This document shows, one piece after another, positions 1 to 12,290 of a DNA stretch of 64,000 bases (position 1 is its first letter; the number at the start of each line of letters is the position of its first letter). The position numbers were made by a program, and so were the translations under genes. Source of the stretch: Liolophura sinensis (lineage: Eukaryota > Mollusca > Polyplacophora > Chitonida > Chitonidae); contig NC_088301.1 in the NCBI RefSeq assembly GCF_032854445.1, forward strand, positions 3,164,001 to 3,228,000, read 5' to 3'. Under the pieces are notes generated by a model. The model saw only the letters and a program-made list of their open reading frames with translations, was not told the origin of the DNA and made no database searches.

Positions 1-710
1 TGATTGCAAAACCGACAAGATGTTCCGTGACAGATGAGAAAATATGGCAATGGTAACTGTTGGTTAAGGCCGTAGGCTGCCCACAGGGTGCTGTCGGGTG
101 CAGCCGATCGGGCCATCCGTGGAGCAACAGTAATTATCCCCTAATGAAAACAGGGCCTGCAAAAGTTGACCCGCTCTCAACACAGACCTGTGTTCCCTGT
201 GGAGACAAACTGGGCCGTGTAAACAGGGGCTGAGTAGCAGCACAACTAAAATAGGTATATCGTTCCTGTCTGGTCCTAACATATATCTTCATGGTAAAAC
301 GTTACATCTGTTATCAGGATTTAAAGCGACATGACCACATCAGGATTAGATCACGGTACTGAGTTCAATTCCACAAGGCGTTACTTCTTTACGGTGGGGA
401 AGGCAATCAATTTAAACCATTTCATAACTTATAGGTCAGAAGTTTAAATATTAATTCCTAGGAACAAACAAAACATTTAGATATGATTTCAAATTTTGAC
501 ATTTGACATTGCTCGAATTTTGCTATGGCATGCACGGCAGACACACTTTCTTCAAAAAGAATTCCATTAAAATAAAGTTGTTTTGAACACATATGCATGC
601 TATACTTAAAACCAGACATCGAAACTAAACCTTTTCACCAGTTCGTGGATGAGAACTGAAATGGCGTGATATTACATGAAGTCCTAAAGTATAAGCATTG
701 TTTAATTAGT
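1..710. other. No gene seen
   Basis: A GC-richer part (64-282) has an open minus-strand frame that begins with a hydrophobic stretch, but it has no family match and no convincing splice sites. The rest is AT-rich unique DNA. Confidence 0.5.
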
Positions 711-808
711 TTATTTATTTATTTATTTATTTGATTGGTGTTTTACGCTGTACTTAAGAATATTTCACTTATACGACGGCGGCCAGCATTATGGTGGGTG
801 GAAACCGT
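711..808 (-). mobile_element. Family A SINE, 5'-truncated
   Basis: Read on the minus strand this is the 3' half of the SINE: 'ccacccaccataatgctgg', 'ccgccgtcgtataagtgaaa' and 'aaaacaccaatcaaataaat', ending in (TAAA)n. The tRNA-like head is missing, a typical result of incomplete reverse transcription. Confidence 0.8.
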
Positions 809-1682
809 ATTAGATTAGTACCAATTTAACTTACAAAGTTAACTTCAAGTCACTCCTGCAACCGGACTCATAACTCGATCTGACATAAAAACAACGGAAC
901 AATGTCATGCTTAGTCGAATATGTCTAATTAAGGCTGTAAGTGCACGTGAGCTGCCAGTGGCCTTCCTTGTCTTTCGATTAGAACGTGGACCCAGACCTA
1001 ACGAAAGAAGCTGATGCCGACACCTGCCCGTATGCCTTATGAGCATGATTAAGAAAGTCCTCATCTCTTGAAGAGTGGGGGGGAGGGAAAAAAGAAATTG
1101 TTTTTCAAAATTCAAGACTTCAGCCTAGCACACTTGAACAGTTACCACCTTCCCACAGCGCCAATGGGGTAACGAGGCTGGTGTACTTACTGCACACCGA
1201 CATATATCATAATTGTTCACAGCTACAGGTCACGTTACGTTTTCTGTTACGTTATCTAAGACGTCGGTCTAACGCTTCTTATTTTTATTCAGTCAAGGAG
1301 ACATTTTCGAGTTTCAAGCATGACATGATTCGCTTGTCTAAGAGACTCCAATTCCTTTTTCCTTTTAGTCGCCCCAGAATTTCAGCACGCCTAACCATGT
1401 ATATTCTAACTGATATACCATTTCTCTCCCGCAGACTTGTTCGATGTCACGTCTTCCAGTGCATGTAACTTCTGTAAAGAGATCGTATACAGGGGCTTAG
1501 TTTCGGGGCATAATTAATCCCATCGCCCGTTTACAAAAAAGTCAACTCTTGTGGTAAAGGGGAAAAAAACAGTGTCGAGTTTAAAAAGTTAGAGAATGTT
1601 CTATTAGAGTCCATGAACGATTAGCACCCAGAGAGACTGAAATTTCTATGTTAGCCAAACACAGGCGTATATATGTCGTCGC
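809..1682. other. No gene seen
   Basis: There are two chance frames of about 95 codons on opposite strands (831-1115 and 1181-1468), with mixed composition and no recognisable motif. Confidence 0.55.
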
Positions 1683-1970
1683 ATTACAGTTTTAGGCTCC
1701 ACCGCCACAAACTCTGGTATTGACTCGCGAATGTCGTATTTACGCAGTGTCAGCACGGATTCTTTATAATTAAAACGTATTGCCGCTCTAGGTTAAGTAT
1801 ATTAAAATAAACCAAAATGCAAGGAGAATTTGATAAACGTTACACCATTACAGTATTTGGTCTCTCTGCTACAAAAGCCAGTATTGACTTGTGAATATCG
1901 TATTTACTTGACATCAATATAACTTTTAATAATTAAAACGACATTCAAGGCTGAATATATTAAAATTCAC
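1683..1970. repeat. Pair of diverged direct repeats (~125-130 bp, spacing 164 bp)
   Basis: Copy 1 (1683-1815) and copy 2 (1847-1970) share ordered blocks: 'attacagt', 'tattgact', 'tcgtatttac', 'taataattaaaacg' (copy 1 'tataattaaaacg') and 'tatattaaaat'. They look like an old local duplication. Neither copy has an open frame that explains the conservation. Confidence 0.7.
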
Positions 1971-1982
1971 CAGACGGTGGGC

Positions 1983-2079
1983 ATGTCTGGTGGTTTTTAC
2001 AGCAGTAACGTGGCCTGCAGGCTGTCTGAGGATCCCACACGACGCCCTCCCATCGCTCCCCGAGCTCTACCTACAGAAG
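1983..2079 (+). CDS. Possible short coding exon (unrecognised)
   Basis: A compact GC-rich island sits in AT-rich DNA. From the ATG at 1983 the frame encodes MSGGFYSSNVACRLSEDPTR and about 12 more residues, rich in P, R and A. A good donor-like site, GAAG|GTCAGT, follows at 2080, and read without splicing the frame stops at 2093. A 'tttttacag' acceptor-like site lies inside the frame, so an internal 77-nt exon is an alternative, and two reading frames stay open through it. I do not recognise the peptide. It directly follows a pair of diverged direct repeats. The base composition and splice-site pair are the only evidence. Confidence 0.25.
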
Positions 2080-2093
2080 GTCAGTACACATAA

Positions 2094-3784
2094 AGTTTGT
2101 TTGACATGTGGTACATAATGCTATACACACAGCCTAAGAGAGCTCGGCATGTGTGAAATACTTCAGTTTTCTGGCTCGCTTAGCGAGCGAGTGTGTCTTT
2201 GCGTACGCACATGCCCCGTGCTGTCAGTCTAGAGTTAGGTGGTGTCTGTACAAAAACAGTACAAAAGCGTATTGCTTTTGACAACAATTCATATGCCACT
2301 TAAACAAGTGTTTGTGCAACATTAACTGTAAATGTAATCTATAAATTTACAAACGTTATTTCGAAGAAAACACTTACCGGATACATTTAATGTAGAATTT
2401 AGATAGGCCACCTCTGATCCCTTACATCGCTGTTATCCAGGAACGTCAGATTAACGCCAACGTCAACGCAAACGTCAGCGTCATTGTAGAATCCGTAAGT
2501 ATATAGCTAAATGTTAATAGATGCCGCGAGATTATTTTTGAAACAACTATGTCTCTTGTTAAGCCACTTCAGTTGCATGTAGTAATCGGCGTTTATTTTC
2601 TGATCGTGTATTCTGAAGTCTGGAATGACATCGATGTGAGTGCATGTATTCTATATCTGACAGCTTCAGTTATATGTAAATTTGTACATTTGCAACATGT
2701 ACACCAACATGCTAGTTAGGCTTAGACAACGCCATTGCGTACAAATACATGTATGTGCTTTAGAGGGCGATGTGAAATACGTGATTATCATTCTGTATTC
2801 TGCCTTACGTCCAAAAAACACGAAGTGCCTACATAGCATTTATTCCAATTAAGCAAGGATACGTGATTTCCAGGTTGATTTAAGTTTACATGAACTTCGT
2901 TTCCAATACTGAAACATATCATTTGCCTTCATAGAAAGAAATGAATATTCTGTGCACATGTTAAGTCTTCCTAGGGCACGAGTCAGTTTCACGTCCAATA
3001 TTACCCTTTCAGAAACAATGACAAATTGGATATCTACCACTAAGGCAGATAAAACTGTTTGCTCTGTACCTGACATCCGGTCATTGATCATTTTTTAAAG
3101 GAGAATAGTATATTATCCAGCAAGGCATGTGCGCAATAACCATTATAAGTAAGAAGCCTATAGATCACAAGGTGAACAGGTGCGAGGAAAAGGTTATAAA
3201 TTTCAGGTAAACACAGTCACTTAAGATCCCCCTTAAGCAAAACAATAGGCTTTGGTAAAGATCCAGGTAGAGGATGTCACGTAACATCAATAAACAAGCC
3301 AGACTAAAATATGGAAGGCCGGTACGACCATGTTGGAGAAGACGGGAGAGTTATATAGGCAAGAAAACATTACCTGCTTAAAAACATGCAGGTAATGATG
3401 TTGAAAGGTTTGTTCGGTTGATAATTCGTTAACACAGATTTGATGAAATGAAACTTTTTTATCACATGCACTTCAGATGTGTTCTGTGACTGTTCTGTGA
3501 TATTTCCCTGGAAAGGTATATGTGCCCCGAGGCCAGGACCAGGCATATAAACAATGACGTCACATCCGGTAATCCGGCACAAAGTAAATCAATGTGTGCC
3601 TTATGCGCATACACTGTCAGCAATATGATTAGATTAGACAAAACCAATCCTTCAAACGTTCTTCAGAATTACTACTCGGATAAATGGCTCCATGACTGAC
3701 AGATACCTCTATTCTGACTATTGCCAGTGACTAGCTGTCTGGCTAACTCAGCGATTAAGTGGCTGAGCTAGTGACTGCAACCGT
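2094..3784. other. No gene seen
   Basis: Unique AT-rich DNA. A small palindromic hairpin (gctcgct-t-agcgagc) lies at 2174-2188. Confidence 0.55.
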
Positions 3785-4090
3785 ATAACAGACTAACCGT
3801 CTAACCGCCTAATAGACTAACCGTCTAAAAGACTAACCTTCCAAACGTTTAGCAAATTAACCGTTCAACCGTCCTACAGACTAACTGTACAATAGACTGA
3901 CCGTCTGACATACTAGCCTTCTAAAAGACTAGTCGTCTAGCCGTCTAACAGACTAACCCTCTAACAAACTCACCGCCCAACCGTTTAACAGACTGACCGT
4001 CTAACCGTCTAACCGTCTAGCAGACTAACCGCCTAACAAACTAAGCGTCTAACTGATTAAACGTCTAAAAGTATAACACACTAACGGACT
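3785..4090. repeat. Degenerate short tandem repeat (CTAACCGTCTAACAGA-like)
   Basis: About 300 bp of imperfect reiterations of 'gactaaccgtctaac', with units of roughly 9-20 bp whose length varies. No periodic protein frame is kept. Confidence 0.8.
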
Positions 4091-6866
4091 GTTGGATCAG
4101 TTGGTCTTGTCCTTTCAGATTACTACAGATTATTTTCAGTTACTACATTTTCGTCACAACATCTCAGCACTTTATATGGCGTTAGCACAATAAGCGCGAA
4201 ATTTGTGCTACCCTTCCGCATTTACGTGTACAGTTATGTATTTCCAAACTTACATCTCATTCATATCCATCGTACAAGTGAAGGAATTTACCCAACGGTC
4301 CATGTATATATAGTATAATCCATGTACGAAGTCATACACTATCAGCCTGATGGAATCCAACTAAATCGTATATACGCTTTACTGGATTGATTTTGTTGTG
4401 CAAAGTACTTACGGCAGTATACAGAAGTGAAGTACAGTGACAATCCAATGACAGAGAGTCTCTGGCGAGTCCATATGCCCTTCATCCTGCCCTGTGGAAA
4501 CAAAAAACAAGGCGGGTAAAGCGTCCGAACCACATGTATTCCTTAACCAGCCGAGAAACAATGTTGAGTCAAAGATCTAAATGGAAAAGACCTGTTTTTA
4601 CAGGGTAGGCAGTCGGAGGAACAATAGCATTATCGCAGCGAGGAAATACCACAACTCGGTGCTAACTCCCAATAACACATGGTTCACATGTTCTAATGCA
4701 GATTCCCCGCTCTAACGTTGTTTAACCGTTCAAGTAAGCTGGCGGACTTATATATATTTCATGGTGTGCATTAATATATAGTACAGAGGAAATTCAAACT
4801 GTTACACTTTCTGATTCTTTTGAACTATGTTACTTTTAGTAACAGGTGCAAAACATTTAAATTCACCAACAGCAGTCCAATTAACTTTTTATGCGACTTA
4901 CAGATCGCCGACCCATTGCGTACAAATAGCTTCTGTATACACTATAGAAATTGACTGAAGGCATTTGTGGCCAATGGGGACACGCCGAGGTAACCTTAAG
5001 TAATTTCACGTGAAACTGACCTCATAACTACGAAAAGATGTTTCGCATTTTCCACTTTGTTTAAGTGTCAAGCCACATAATTGCTAGTTTCATTCAAGCT
5101 CTCCTTTACACATGTGCTTCCTATACTACATGATTTGTGCTATATACAAATCTATTTATGGGTAAGAAAGAAAAGCATCTCTATACACTATTAGCCGTCC
5201 CAAGCCAGAATGATTAACTTGCTTAAGCAAGACGACACGTTTACACAGAATGTACTCCACAAATCAAAATCTCATCAAACCGTGACCAGTTCACTCTGAG
5301 GAAACCACACCCTTGCCCTCAGTGGGATAATGATATAAACAGTTCCTTGTCATGCTTTTTTTGGTTTTCAACCTACAGGTGCCCTTTCGTGTAAGCTGAT
5401 AACACCGTCGGCAACATCGACAAACGATATTAAACAAAATGGAATGACATATTTATATATGGTTATCGGTTATAAGAAAATAAAAATAGATTATTCCAAA
5501 ACTCAAAAGTTTTGAGAACACTCAGTTGCGTCACCCAGAAAGCGAGAAACTTTCACTGGCGGAATACAAATTTACAGATTTCTTCTACTTTAGAATTGTT
5601 TAGTGCTCTGCAAATATTTATCCAGAGCGTTACAAGTGTCAAGGAAAAGCAAACTAAGTTAGCTTCTCTAAGGGCCTGCGTGTGTTATATCTCTTTTTTC
5701 CTGTCGCCCCTGTCCCCGATGTAGCGTGTGAAGTGTGGCAAACTTAATCTGGCAGGGCGAGATGTGGTTTTCTCGCTTTTGGACAGTCGCGGCTCTCTTT
5801 CCGGCGGTCTACCCGTCATTAAGAGACTTCAAATGAAATAGGAGTTAAGTAACGTTGGCACATTATACTATTGCTGATTGTGCAGAATTCCCTCTACAAA
5901 TTTACATAACACAATGCATAAAGTTCTACGCCTGAAAACTATGGAAGACTATACTCACCATGACGTAACAACGAATGGTCCCTCAGGGTCAAGTGGAACA
6001 AGGGCAATGCATTACCCTTCAAACTTCCCCACAACGACTTTCATACCCTCCACAACACAATTTCTTTCAAAGATAATCACTTCATTTTAAGCCTTGAAAT
6101 TCTGTTTTCTTCAGTCCGAACAATCAGGAAGATCGGGAGTGGGAGGGAATCATTAGCATGTCTTCCTCGTCCGGCCACTCATACACACTCTCACACTCGA
6201 ACGCTCGCCCGTCTAGACTATCTCCGCCAGTTCCTGTTCAATTGATGTTCTCCCGCTAGCCAGCAATCCGGAGGTCTCTGGAAAGAAGTGGGACACGTGT
6301 AGGACTCTAGTTCAAACTACCCGTGCTCGCCACATTCTTTTTATGGCCACTCAAATACATGCAGTTGTTTTCTCGTAAGCTTAGATAAACCAGCCCATCC
6401 GATTGGTCCAGGCCAGCTCTCACGGAAGCAAGTGCCTATGATTATGCATTGGCTTCAAATCAACTCTGGGCTGACACATACTAGCATCACATCGTCGGGG
6501 CGCTCAAAAAATGAGTACATGAGATAGTGTGACTGAGCAAATGTTGACGAGTAGTAGCTGACAGCCTAAAGAGTGTGATAAACATTTCTGTACCATAGCC
6601 TGCTGTATACTAAAGGGACACAGATATGTTGGTGTGGGTAGACAAGTATATAGTTCAAGACTCTGTTGCAAGTTTTACTCCCAAGTTTTGGCTATTGCCT
6701 TTCAAGACCACAAAAGATTTCGAGAAGTGAGTGGGTGAGACAATACTGAAAATGAGTTTATGCACTTAAACAGAGCCGTTGCAAAAGCTCAAACCCGACC
6801 ATGGTCAATTTTCTTTTTCAGTTTTTATTTTTCATGTATGGCCGAGTACTTGGGTGGTAGCCACGA
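4091..6866. other. No gene seen
   Basis: Unique DNA with only short chance frames. A GC-richer patch near 6130-6310 with a CACGTG has no open frame or exon signal that I trust. Confidence 0.55.
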
Positions 6867-8578
6867 TTGGTGGGGCTGGTGAGTTGAATAGTGGTTGTGT
6901 TGTAAGGCTGATGAGCTGAAGAGTGGTTGTGTGGTGGGGCTGATGGGTTGAATAGTGGTTGTGTGGTAAGGCTGATGGGTTGAAGAGTGGTTGTGTGGTG
7001 GAGCTGATCGGTTGAACAGTGGTTGTGTGGTAAGGCTGATGAGTTGAAGAGTGGTTGTGTGGTGGGGCTGATGGGTTGAATAGTGGTTGTGTGGTGTGGC
7101 TGATGGGTTGAATAGTGGTTGTGTGGTAAGGCTGATGAGCGGAACAGTGGTTGTGTGGTAAGGCTGATGAGCGGAACAGTGGATGTGTGGTGTGGCAGAT
7201 GGGTTGAAGAGTGGATGTGTGGTGTGGCTGATGGGTTAAATAGTGGTTGTGTGGTGGGGCTGATGGGTTGAAGAGTGGATGTGTGGTGGGGCTGATCGGT
7301 TGAATAGTGGCTGTGTGGTAAGGCTGATGAGTTGAAGAGTGGTTGTGTGGTGGGGCTGATGGGTTGACTAGTGGTTGAGAGGTAAGGATGATGAGCGGAA
7401 GAGTGGTTGTGTGGTGGGGCTGATGGGTTGAATAGTGGTTGTGTGGTGGGGCTGATGGGTTGAAGAGTGGATGTGTGGTGTGGCTGATGAGTTGAATAGT
7501 GGTTGAGAGGTAAGGCTGATGAGCTGAAGAGTGGTTGTGTGGTGTGGCTGATGGGTTGAAGAGTGGATGTGTGGTAAGGCTGACGAGTTGAACAGTGGTT
7601 GAGAGGTAAGGCTGATGAGCTGCAGAGTGGATGTGTGGTGTGGCTGATGGGTTGAAGAGTGGATGTGTGGTGGGGCTGATGGGTTGAAGAGTGGTTGTGT
7701 GGTGTGGCTGGTGGGTTGAAGAGTGGATGTGTGGTGGGGCTGGTGGGTTGAAGAGTGGATGTGTGGTGGGACTGATGGGTTGAATAGTGGTTGTGTGGTA
7801 ATGCTGATGAGCTGAAGAGTGGTTGTGTGGTGTGGCTGATGGGTTGAAGAGTGGATGTGTGGTGTGGCTGATGGGTTGAAGAGTGGATGTGTGGTGGGGC
7901 TGATGGGTTGAATAGTGGTTGTGTGGTGTGGCTGATGGGTTGAAGAGTGGTTGTGTGGTGTGGCTGGTGGGTTGAAGAGTGGTTGTGTGGTGGGGCTGAT
8001 GAGTTGAATAGTGGTTGAGAGGTAAGGCTGATGAGCTGAAGAGTGGATGTGTGGTGTGGCTGATGGGGTGAAGAGTGGATGTGTGGTGGGGCTGATGGGT
8101 AGAAGAGTGGTTGTGTGGTGTGGCTGATGGGTTGAAGAGTGGTTGTGTGGTGTGGCTGATGAGTTGAATAGTGGTTGAGAGGTAAGGCTGATGAGCTGAA
8201 TAGTGGTTGTGTGGTGTGGCTGTTGGATGAAAGAGTGATTGTGTGGTGTGGCTGATGGGTTGAAGAGTGGATGTGTGGTAAGGCTGATGAGCGGAAGGGT
8301 GGTTGTGTAGTGGGACTGATGGGTTGAAGAGTGGTTGTGTGGTGTGGCTGTTGGGTGAAAGAGTGGTTGTGTGGTGTGGCTGATTGGTTGAAGAGCGGTT
8401 GTGAGGTGTGGCTGATAGGTTGCAGAGCGGTTGTGTGGTAAAACTGATGAGTTGAAGAGTGGTTGTGTGGTGTGGCTGATGGGGTGAAGAGTGGATGTGC
8501 GGTATGGCTGTTGGGTGGAAGAGTGGTTGTGTGGTGTGGCTGATGGGTGGAAGAGTGGTTGTATGGTGTGGCTGTGGT
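6867..8578. repeat. 32-bp minisatellite, about 53 units
   Basis: Units read 'ggttgtgtggtg' + 'gggctgatgggttgaa' + 'gagt', and neighbouring units are exactly 32 bp apart (for example 7149 and 7181). Variants alternate at a few positions: tggggc/taaggc/tgtggc, gaagagt/gaatagt, ggttg/ggatg. On the minus strand the unit has no stop in any of its three phases, so a 443-codon frame (7368-8699) stays open through most of it and reads His/Thr/Ser/Pro-rich with a 32-residue (3 x 32 nt) period. That is better explained by the unit's composition than by a gene. No SINE interrupts it. Confidence 0.92.
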
Positions 8579-9804
8579 GTAGCATCATTTCACCATTAGT
8601 CTTTCTTTCAGTGGGAAGGTTTATCAGTGACAAAATTAGGTGCTTTGAAAACTCTAAATTTCCATCATTTCTATGACAGATGAAGTAATACTTATCCAAT
8701 TAAGTAAACCAATAATCATCAACTCGAACTAATTAAAGGAAAAAATTAACATAACACTTGAATACAAATATCCATTCCTACAAAAGATTTCCACCTAAAT
8801 CGTGTCAGATGCAGTGTGCCTTTCATGATATACTGCCAGTTACGGTTTTTCGGAGATACATTACTCCTTTTTCTTCTCTGCATGTTTGAAAAGGAGACGA
8901 AATGTATGCTTGATGTACGCAAGGTATTCGCCGGAAAGTGGTCTCGGGTCCGAGGGCAATATGGTGTTGATTTACAGCCCATCAAACAACATCTTAAAGA
9001 TCGAGTGCATAAACTGACAGCGGCCTGAAATGACCGCTAAGTTTGTTGTTTTAGCGCGGTTCGGCGCGCCTAGGTATCACGCGCCGTGCCGGCAGATTCA
9101 TAGCGGGCAGGCCAGGAAGACCACGCTTACTCAGCCAGGGCGAGCAGCGTGGTCCAACCAAGTGGACAGCTGCAGCTTAGGGCCGCAGGCAAACTCCTGG
9201 AGATCTCAGTAATGCCAATATCTAAAAGCTGAGCTAATGTTCTTTAAGTGCCCTCGTAGTAGGATTATATGTACTCTAATTAACATCGTTTACTAATTGT
9301 TACCTGTCTGAGGCCCGCCATAAGTCATGATACAGAAATGATGGTGACTGGCTCTTACTTATACACATCAGCTGTGTGTTGGAGGGCAGACTGGCAATAG
9401 GCCTACATGCGGCGTTAGCAAATCTTCCGATTTAAATTCAATATGTTCCTTGAAAATGCTCTTTGAAAATCACCTTCATTTACAAATGTAGCGATTATTG
9501 TTAACATGACATTATCCTTCCCGGTATGTCACATACATGTCTACCTGTGGGGGAATATCATCTAGGCCGTCATGTGTATATTGCTGACATAATAAAACAT
9601 AATGGTGAACACACCGGAAGTTAGAGTAGCGGTCAGCCAGAGAACATTCTTTAATAATGCGAACGGGTTCAATACCGGTATTTAACAAGTAATTTGTGGA
9701 CTTTCTCTCAGTTACGATCCGCTGCTGAGAACAAAGCAGTCGACGGTGATAGCATGTATATTCTTCCACCAACATGCAAAGTGCATATCTGTACGTCACA
9801 CACG
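8579..9804. other. No gene seen; one GC-rich CpG patch
   Basis: The stretch 9030-9210 is clearly richer in G, C and CpG ('ttcggcgcgcctaggtatca') than its surroundings. It could be a regulatory island or an exon, but no frame is recognisable. Confidence 0.5.
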
Positions 9805-9905
9805 AGAAAGTTTGTCAGTAACTTGCCAGATGTCGGTGGTTTACTCCCGTTTTCCATCACCCATTGAACTGAGCGACATCTTAAATGCCGAGGTAAAAAA
9901 AAACC
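9805..9905 (+). mobile_element. SINE fragment related to the copy at 35370
   Basis: The blocks 'gtttgtcag', 'ttgccagatgtcggtg' and 'ttttccatcacccat' match in order the 3' half of the SINE at 35370-35600. An A-rich tail follows (from 9894). The head is absent. Confidence 0.5.
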
Positions 9906-10015
9906 TTGATTATGGAGTTAAACAAAAATAAGATAAAAAATAATAAAATAAAAATAAATATATTAATGAAGAAAAAATAACGTAAATACAATAAATGAAT
10001 AAATTATGATAATAA
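9894..10015. repeat. A-rich low-complexity tract
   Basis: A run of AAAAT/AATA-type words follows the SINE fragment and may be its expanded tail. Confidence 0.6.
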
Positions 10016-10768
10016 CAAGTCATTAGAACAATCCTCAAGTCTCATTTAAAGATAGCAAGTATATCATACGCCTCACGATACGGAGCTTCTCTATTCTAAC
10101 ACTGACTTCCCGGCTTCCAGGTCATATCCTCAGGACGAAGGTTCCTATCTTCAGTTACAGAGTTATCAATTTTTTTCATGTATTCAACTGGGGTTTTACG
10201 CCGTTGTCAAAAATAGCTCACACGTTCGACCGCAGTTAGCTTTGTGAGAGAGAAAAGTGGTAAAGCTCGTCAAAATAAAATCAGAAAAGTCTCAGCTGGA
10301 ATCCAACAGACTTGGGAATACAAGTTGTATATTAATTCAATGGCGGGATAGTTGACTGCTCTAATATAGGTCCCTTTTAGTATGTATTATATTTCACGAG
10401 GCAGAAAGATTTCCCAGATTCATGAATGATGAAGTAATTTTGTAGTTGATGGAATGCAAATAGATTTATTTACTGATTTCCTGATTTATTTAAGTTACCT
10501 GTTAATCACGCACTGAAGTGTTTATAGAATCTCAAGTTTTATACCAGCAATGTGCAGTGTGCGCAACAATGACTTTCTGGTTAATTAAAGTCAAACCACA
10601 GACTCTATTGACGTTCTTGCCATGTTGAGTCGAAAGCGGGGCTTGATGTGCAGATTTATATGTACAAAACAATTTAGGCAATTTTTTGATGAATGGGATC
10701 ACATAGTTCCGCGCGAGGACACCAGTGATGAAACAAGCCTACGTGCGTCGCACAGACTACAAAGGTCA
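10016..10768. other. No gene seen
   Basis: Unique AT-rich DNA. A faint SINE-like stub ('actggggttttacgccgttg') lies near 10190. Confidence 0.5.
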
Positions 10769-10840
10769 AGCTTGTCTAGTATTGGCAGTGATGTAAAGCG
10801 ACCCCAGAGAGCGGCAGATGCGCAGTAAGGAGTATGACCC
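10769..10840 (+). repeat. Unnamed dispersed element E, copy 1
   Basis: It shares 'ggcagtgatgtaaagcgac', 'agagagcgg', 'atgcgc' and 'gtaaggagtatgac' in the same order and spacing with copies near 25.7 and 52.4 kb. A chance 68-codon frame runs into it (10622-10828). I do not recognise the element. Confidence 0.6.
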
Positions 10841-11552
10841 TTAAGATGCCTACGTTAAGTTGGCCAGTCAATGTGTGCATTGTTGACTCCGACGAGGCTT
10901 CTGGATTCAACGACTTTGTGCAGGGTGTCGCTGCTATAACAATTTGAACTTGTTACGGTATCTGTGTGAGTCTTTACACCGGACACTGGACTCCATTTTG
11001 TAAGTCATCACACTAAGTTTGCAAGTTCTGCCAGTCGGTTCAATAAATTTGGTACCATGTGATTGCGTCTTAAAAGTACTCTGTTTAAGCAAACTGCTAT
11101 CGATCTTCGTAGCAAAATTTAGTGATAGCTGCAGACATTATTAAGACGCGTCGACTGTTGCACATATATGGCTGCCAGTTTTTGTTGTTATAATAATTAC
11201 TCCTTAAATACCAGGGAAAGAATTACTTGAGTTTCTGAATGAATTGGAGTATGTAAAATTAACATGTGGACGAGGATTCTAATTTCTCTTCCAGTATCCA
11301 CGGGGCTGTTAGAACAGACTTAACACATCAGAATTCAGGAGCAGAATTCATCTAGTAGGTTAGTCGGTGAAGGGCTTCCCGATCAGACCTGGCCTGAGAA
11401 AGGCTGACACTTCTGATGGACTGGCAAACCCCCAGATGGCTGCTTAATGTCAGTTTTCATTGTGCGTGCTCATCCAACTTTACAATGTCCCAAGGCGAAT
11501 GACATCTAGGCCGGTATTTATATAATAGTTTAACTTGTTCCTTAATTGTTTC
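10841..11552. other. No gene seen
   Basis: Unique DNA, with no repeats or motifs noticed. Confidence 0.55.
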
Positions 11553-11708
11553 CACTGCTAGAAGAGCTGAATGAGAAATGTGCTTCAGTGTACATTTTGA
11601 TTTTCACTGCTAGAAGAGCTGAATGAGAAATGTGCTTCAGTGTACATTTTGATTTTCACTGCTAGAAGAGCTAAATGAGAAATGTGCTTCAGTGTACATT
11701 TGGAATTT
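11553..11708. repeat. 52-bp tandem repeat, three copies
   Basis: Three units start at 11553, 11605 and 11657 with 'cactgctagaagagct'. The first two are practically identical. The third has one change in the middle (gagctaaatg) and diverges at its end. Confidence 0.95.
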
Positions 11709-11968
11709 ATTGATGGCATGATTTTAACATTGTCCGGGAATAATATCTAACGAAAAGTGTGGAAAACATTTCTAATGATTTAATCTACGTAGTTTTTGAG
11801 GGTTTGAGAATATTTGTCTCGTCATGTCATAGTTCAGAATGATAGTAGTGTTTAGGCAATAAATAGCTGCACCGTATGGCCTTCCTGCTTCTCACAGTCC
11901 ACGTATACACCACTGATCAAATAATTATTACATGAATTCCACTGGTTATTTTCTCATCATATAACACT

Positions 11969-12045
11969 CATCCACCATAATGCTGACCACCGTCAGATAA
12001 GTGAACATTCTTGAGTATGGTGTAAAACATTAATCAAACAATCCA
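11969..12045 (+). mobile_element. Family A SINE 3' fragment
   Basis: It reads 'tccaccataatgctgaccac', 'cagataagtgaacattcttg' and 'taaaacattaatcaaa', a diverged copy of the SINE 3' end. Confidence 0.75.
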
Positions 12046-12251
12046 TTAATTATAAAATACATCAACATGCAACACGTGACGATAGCTATATGCACACGTT
12101 CGCTTTTCTACCCTAAAGATTGCCCGGGCTGCGTCTTTGTACGATCACTATTTTAACAGCCTTAATTTCTATATACTTATTAAATGAAAATGGGCAACCC
12201 CATCGTTCTACATACTAGTCAGCACTATTATTTCTTCAGTTATTTCACAAT

Positions 12252-12290
12252 ATACTCAACAATATTTCACTTATAGGGCGCCGATCAGTT
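12252..12290 (-). mobile_element. Small family A SINE relic
   Basis: 'actcaacaatatttcactta' followed by 'gggcgcc' matches the SINE 3' module for about 40 bp only. Confidence 0.4.

Noticed and set aside
64-282. 72-codon minus-strand frame with a hydrophobic start
   Set aside because: No family, no confirmed splice signals, and the composition can explain it.
3785-4090. Telomere-like repeat
   Set aside because: CTAACCGT-type words vary in length and sequence and do not form an ordered TTAGGG-type array.
7368-8699. 443-codon minus-strand frame as a His/Thr/Pro-rich protein gene
   Set aside because: Nearly all of it is the 32-bp array, whose unit lacks stops in all three phases, so the opening follows from composition. 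No domain, signal peptide or gene context.
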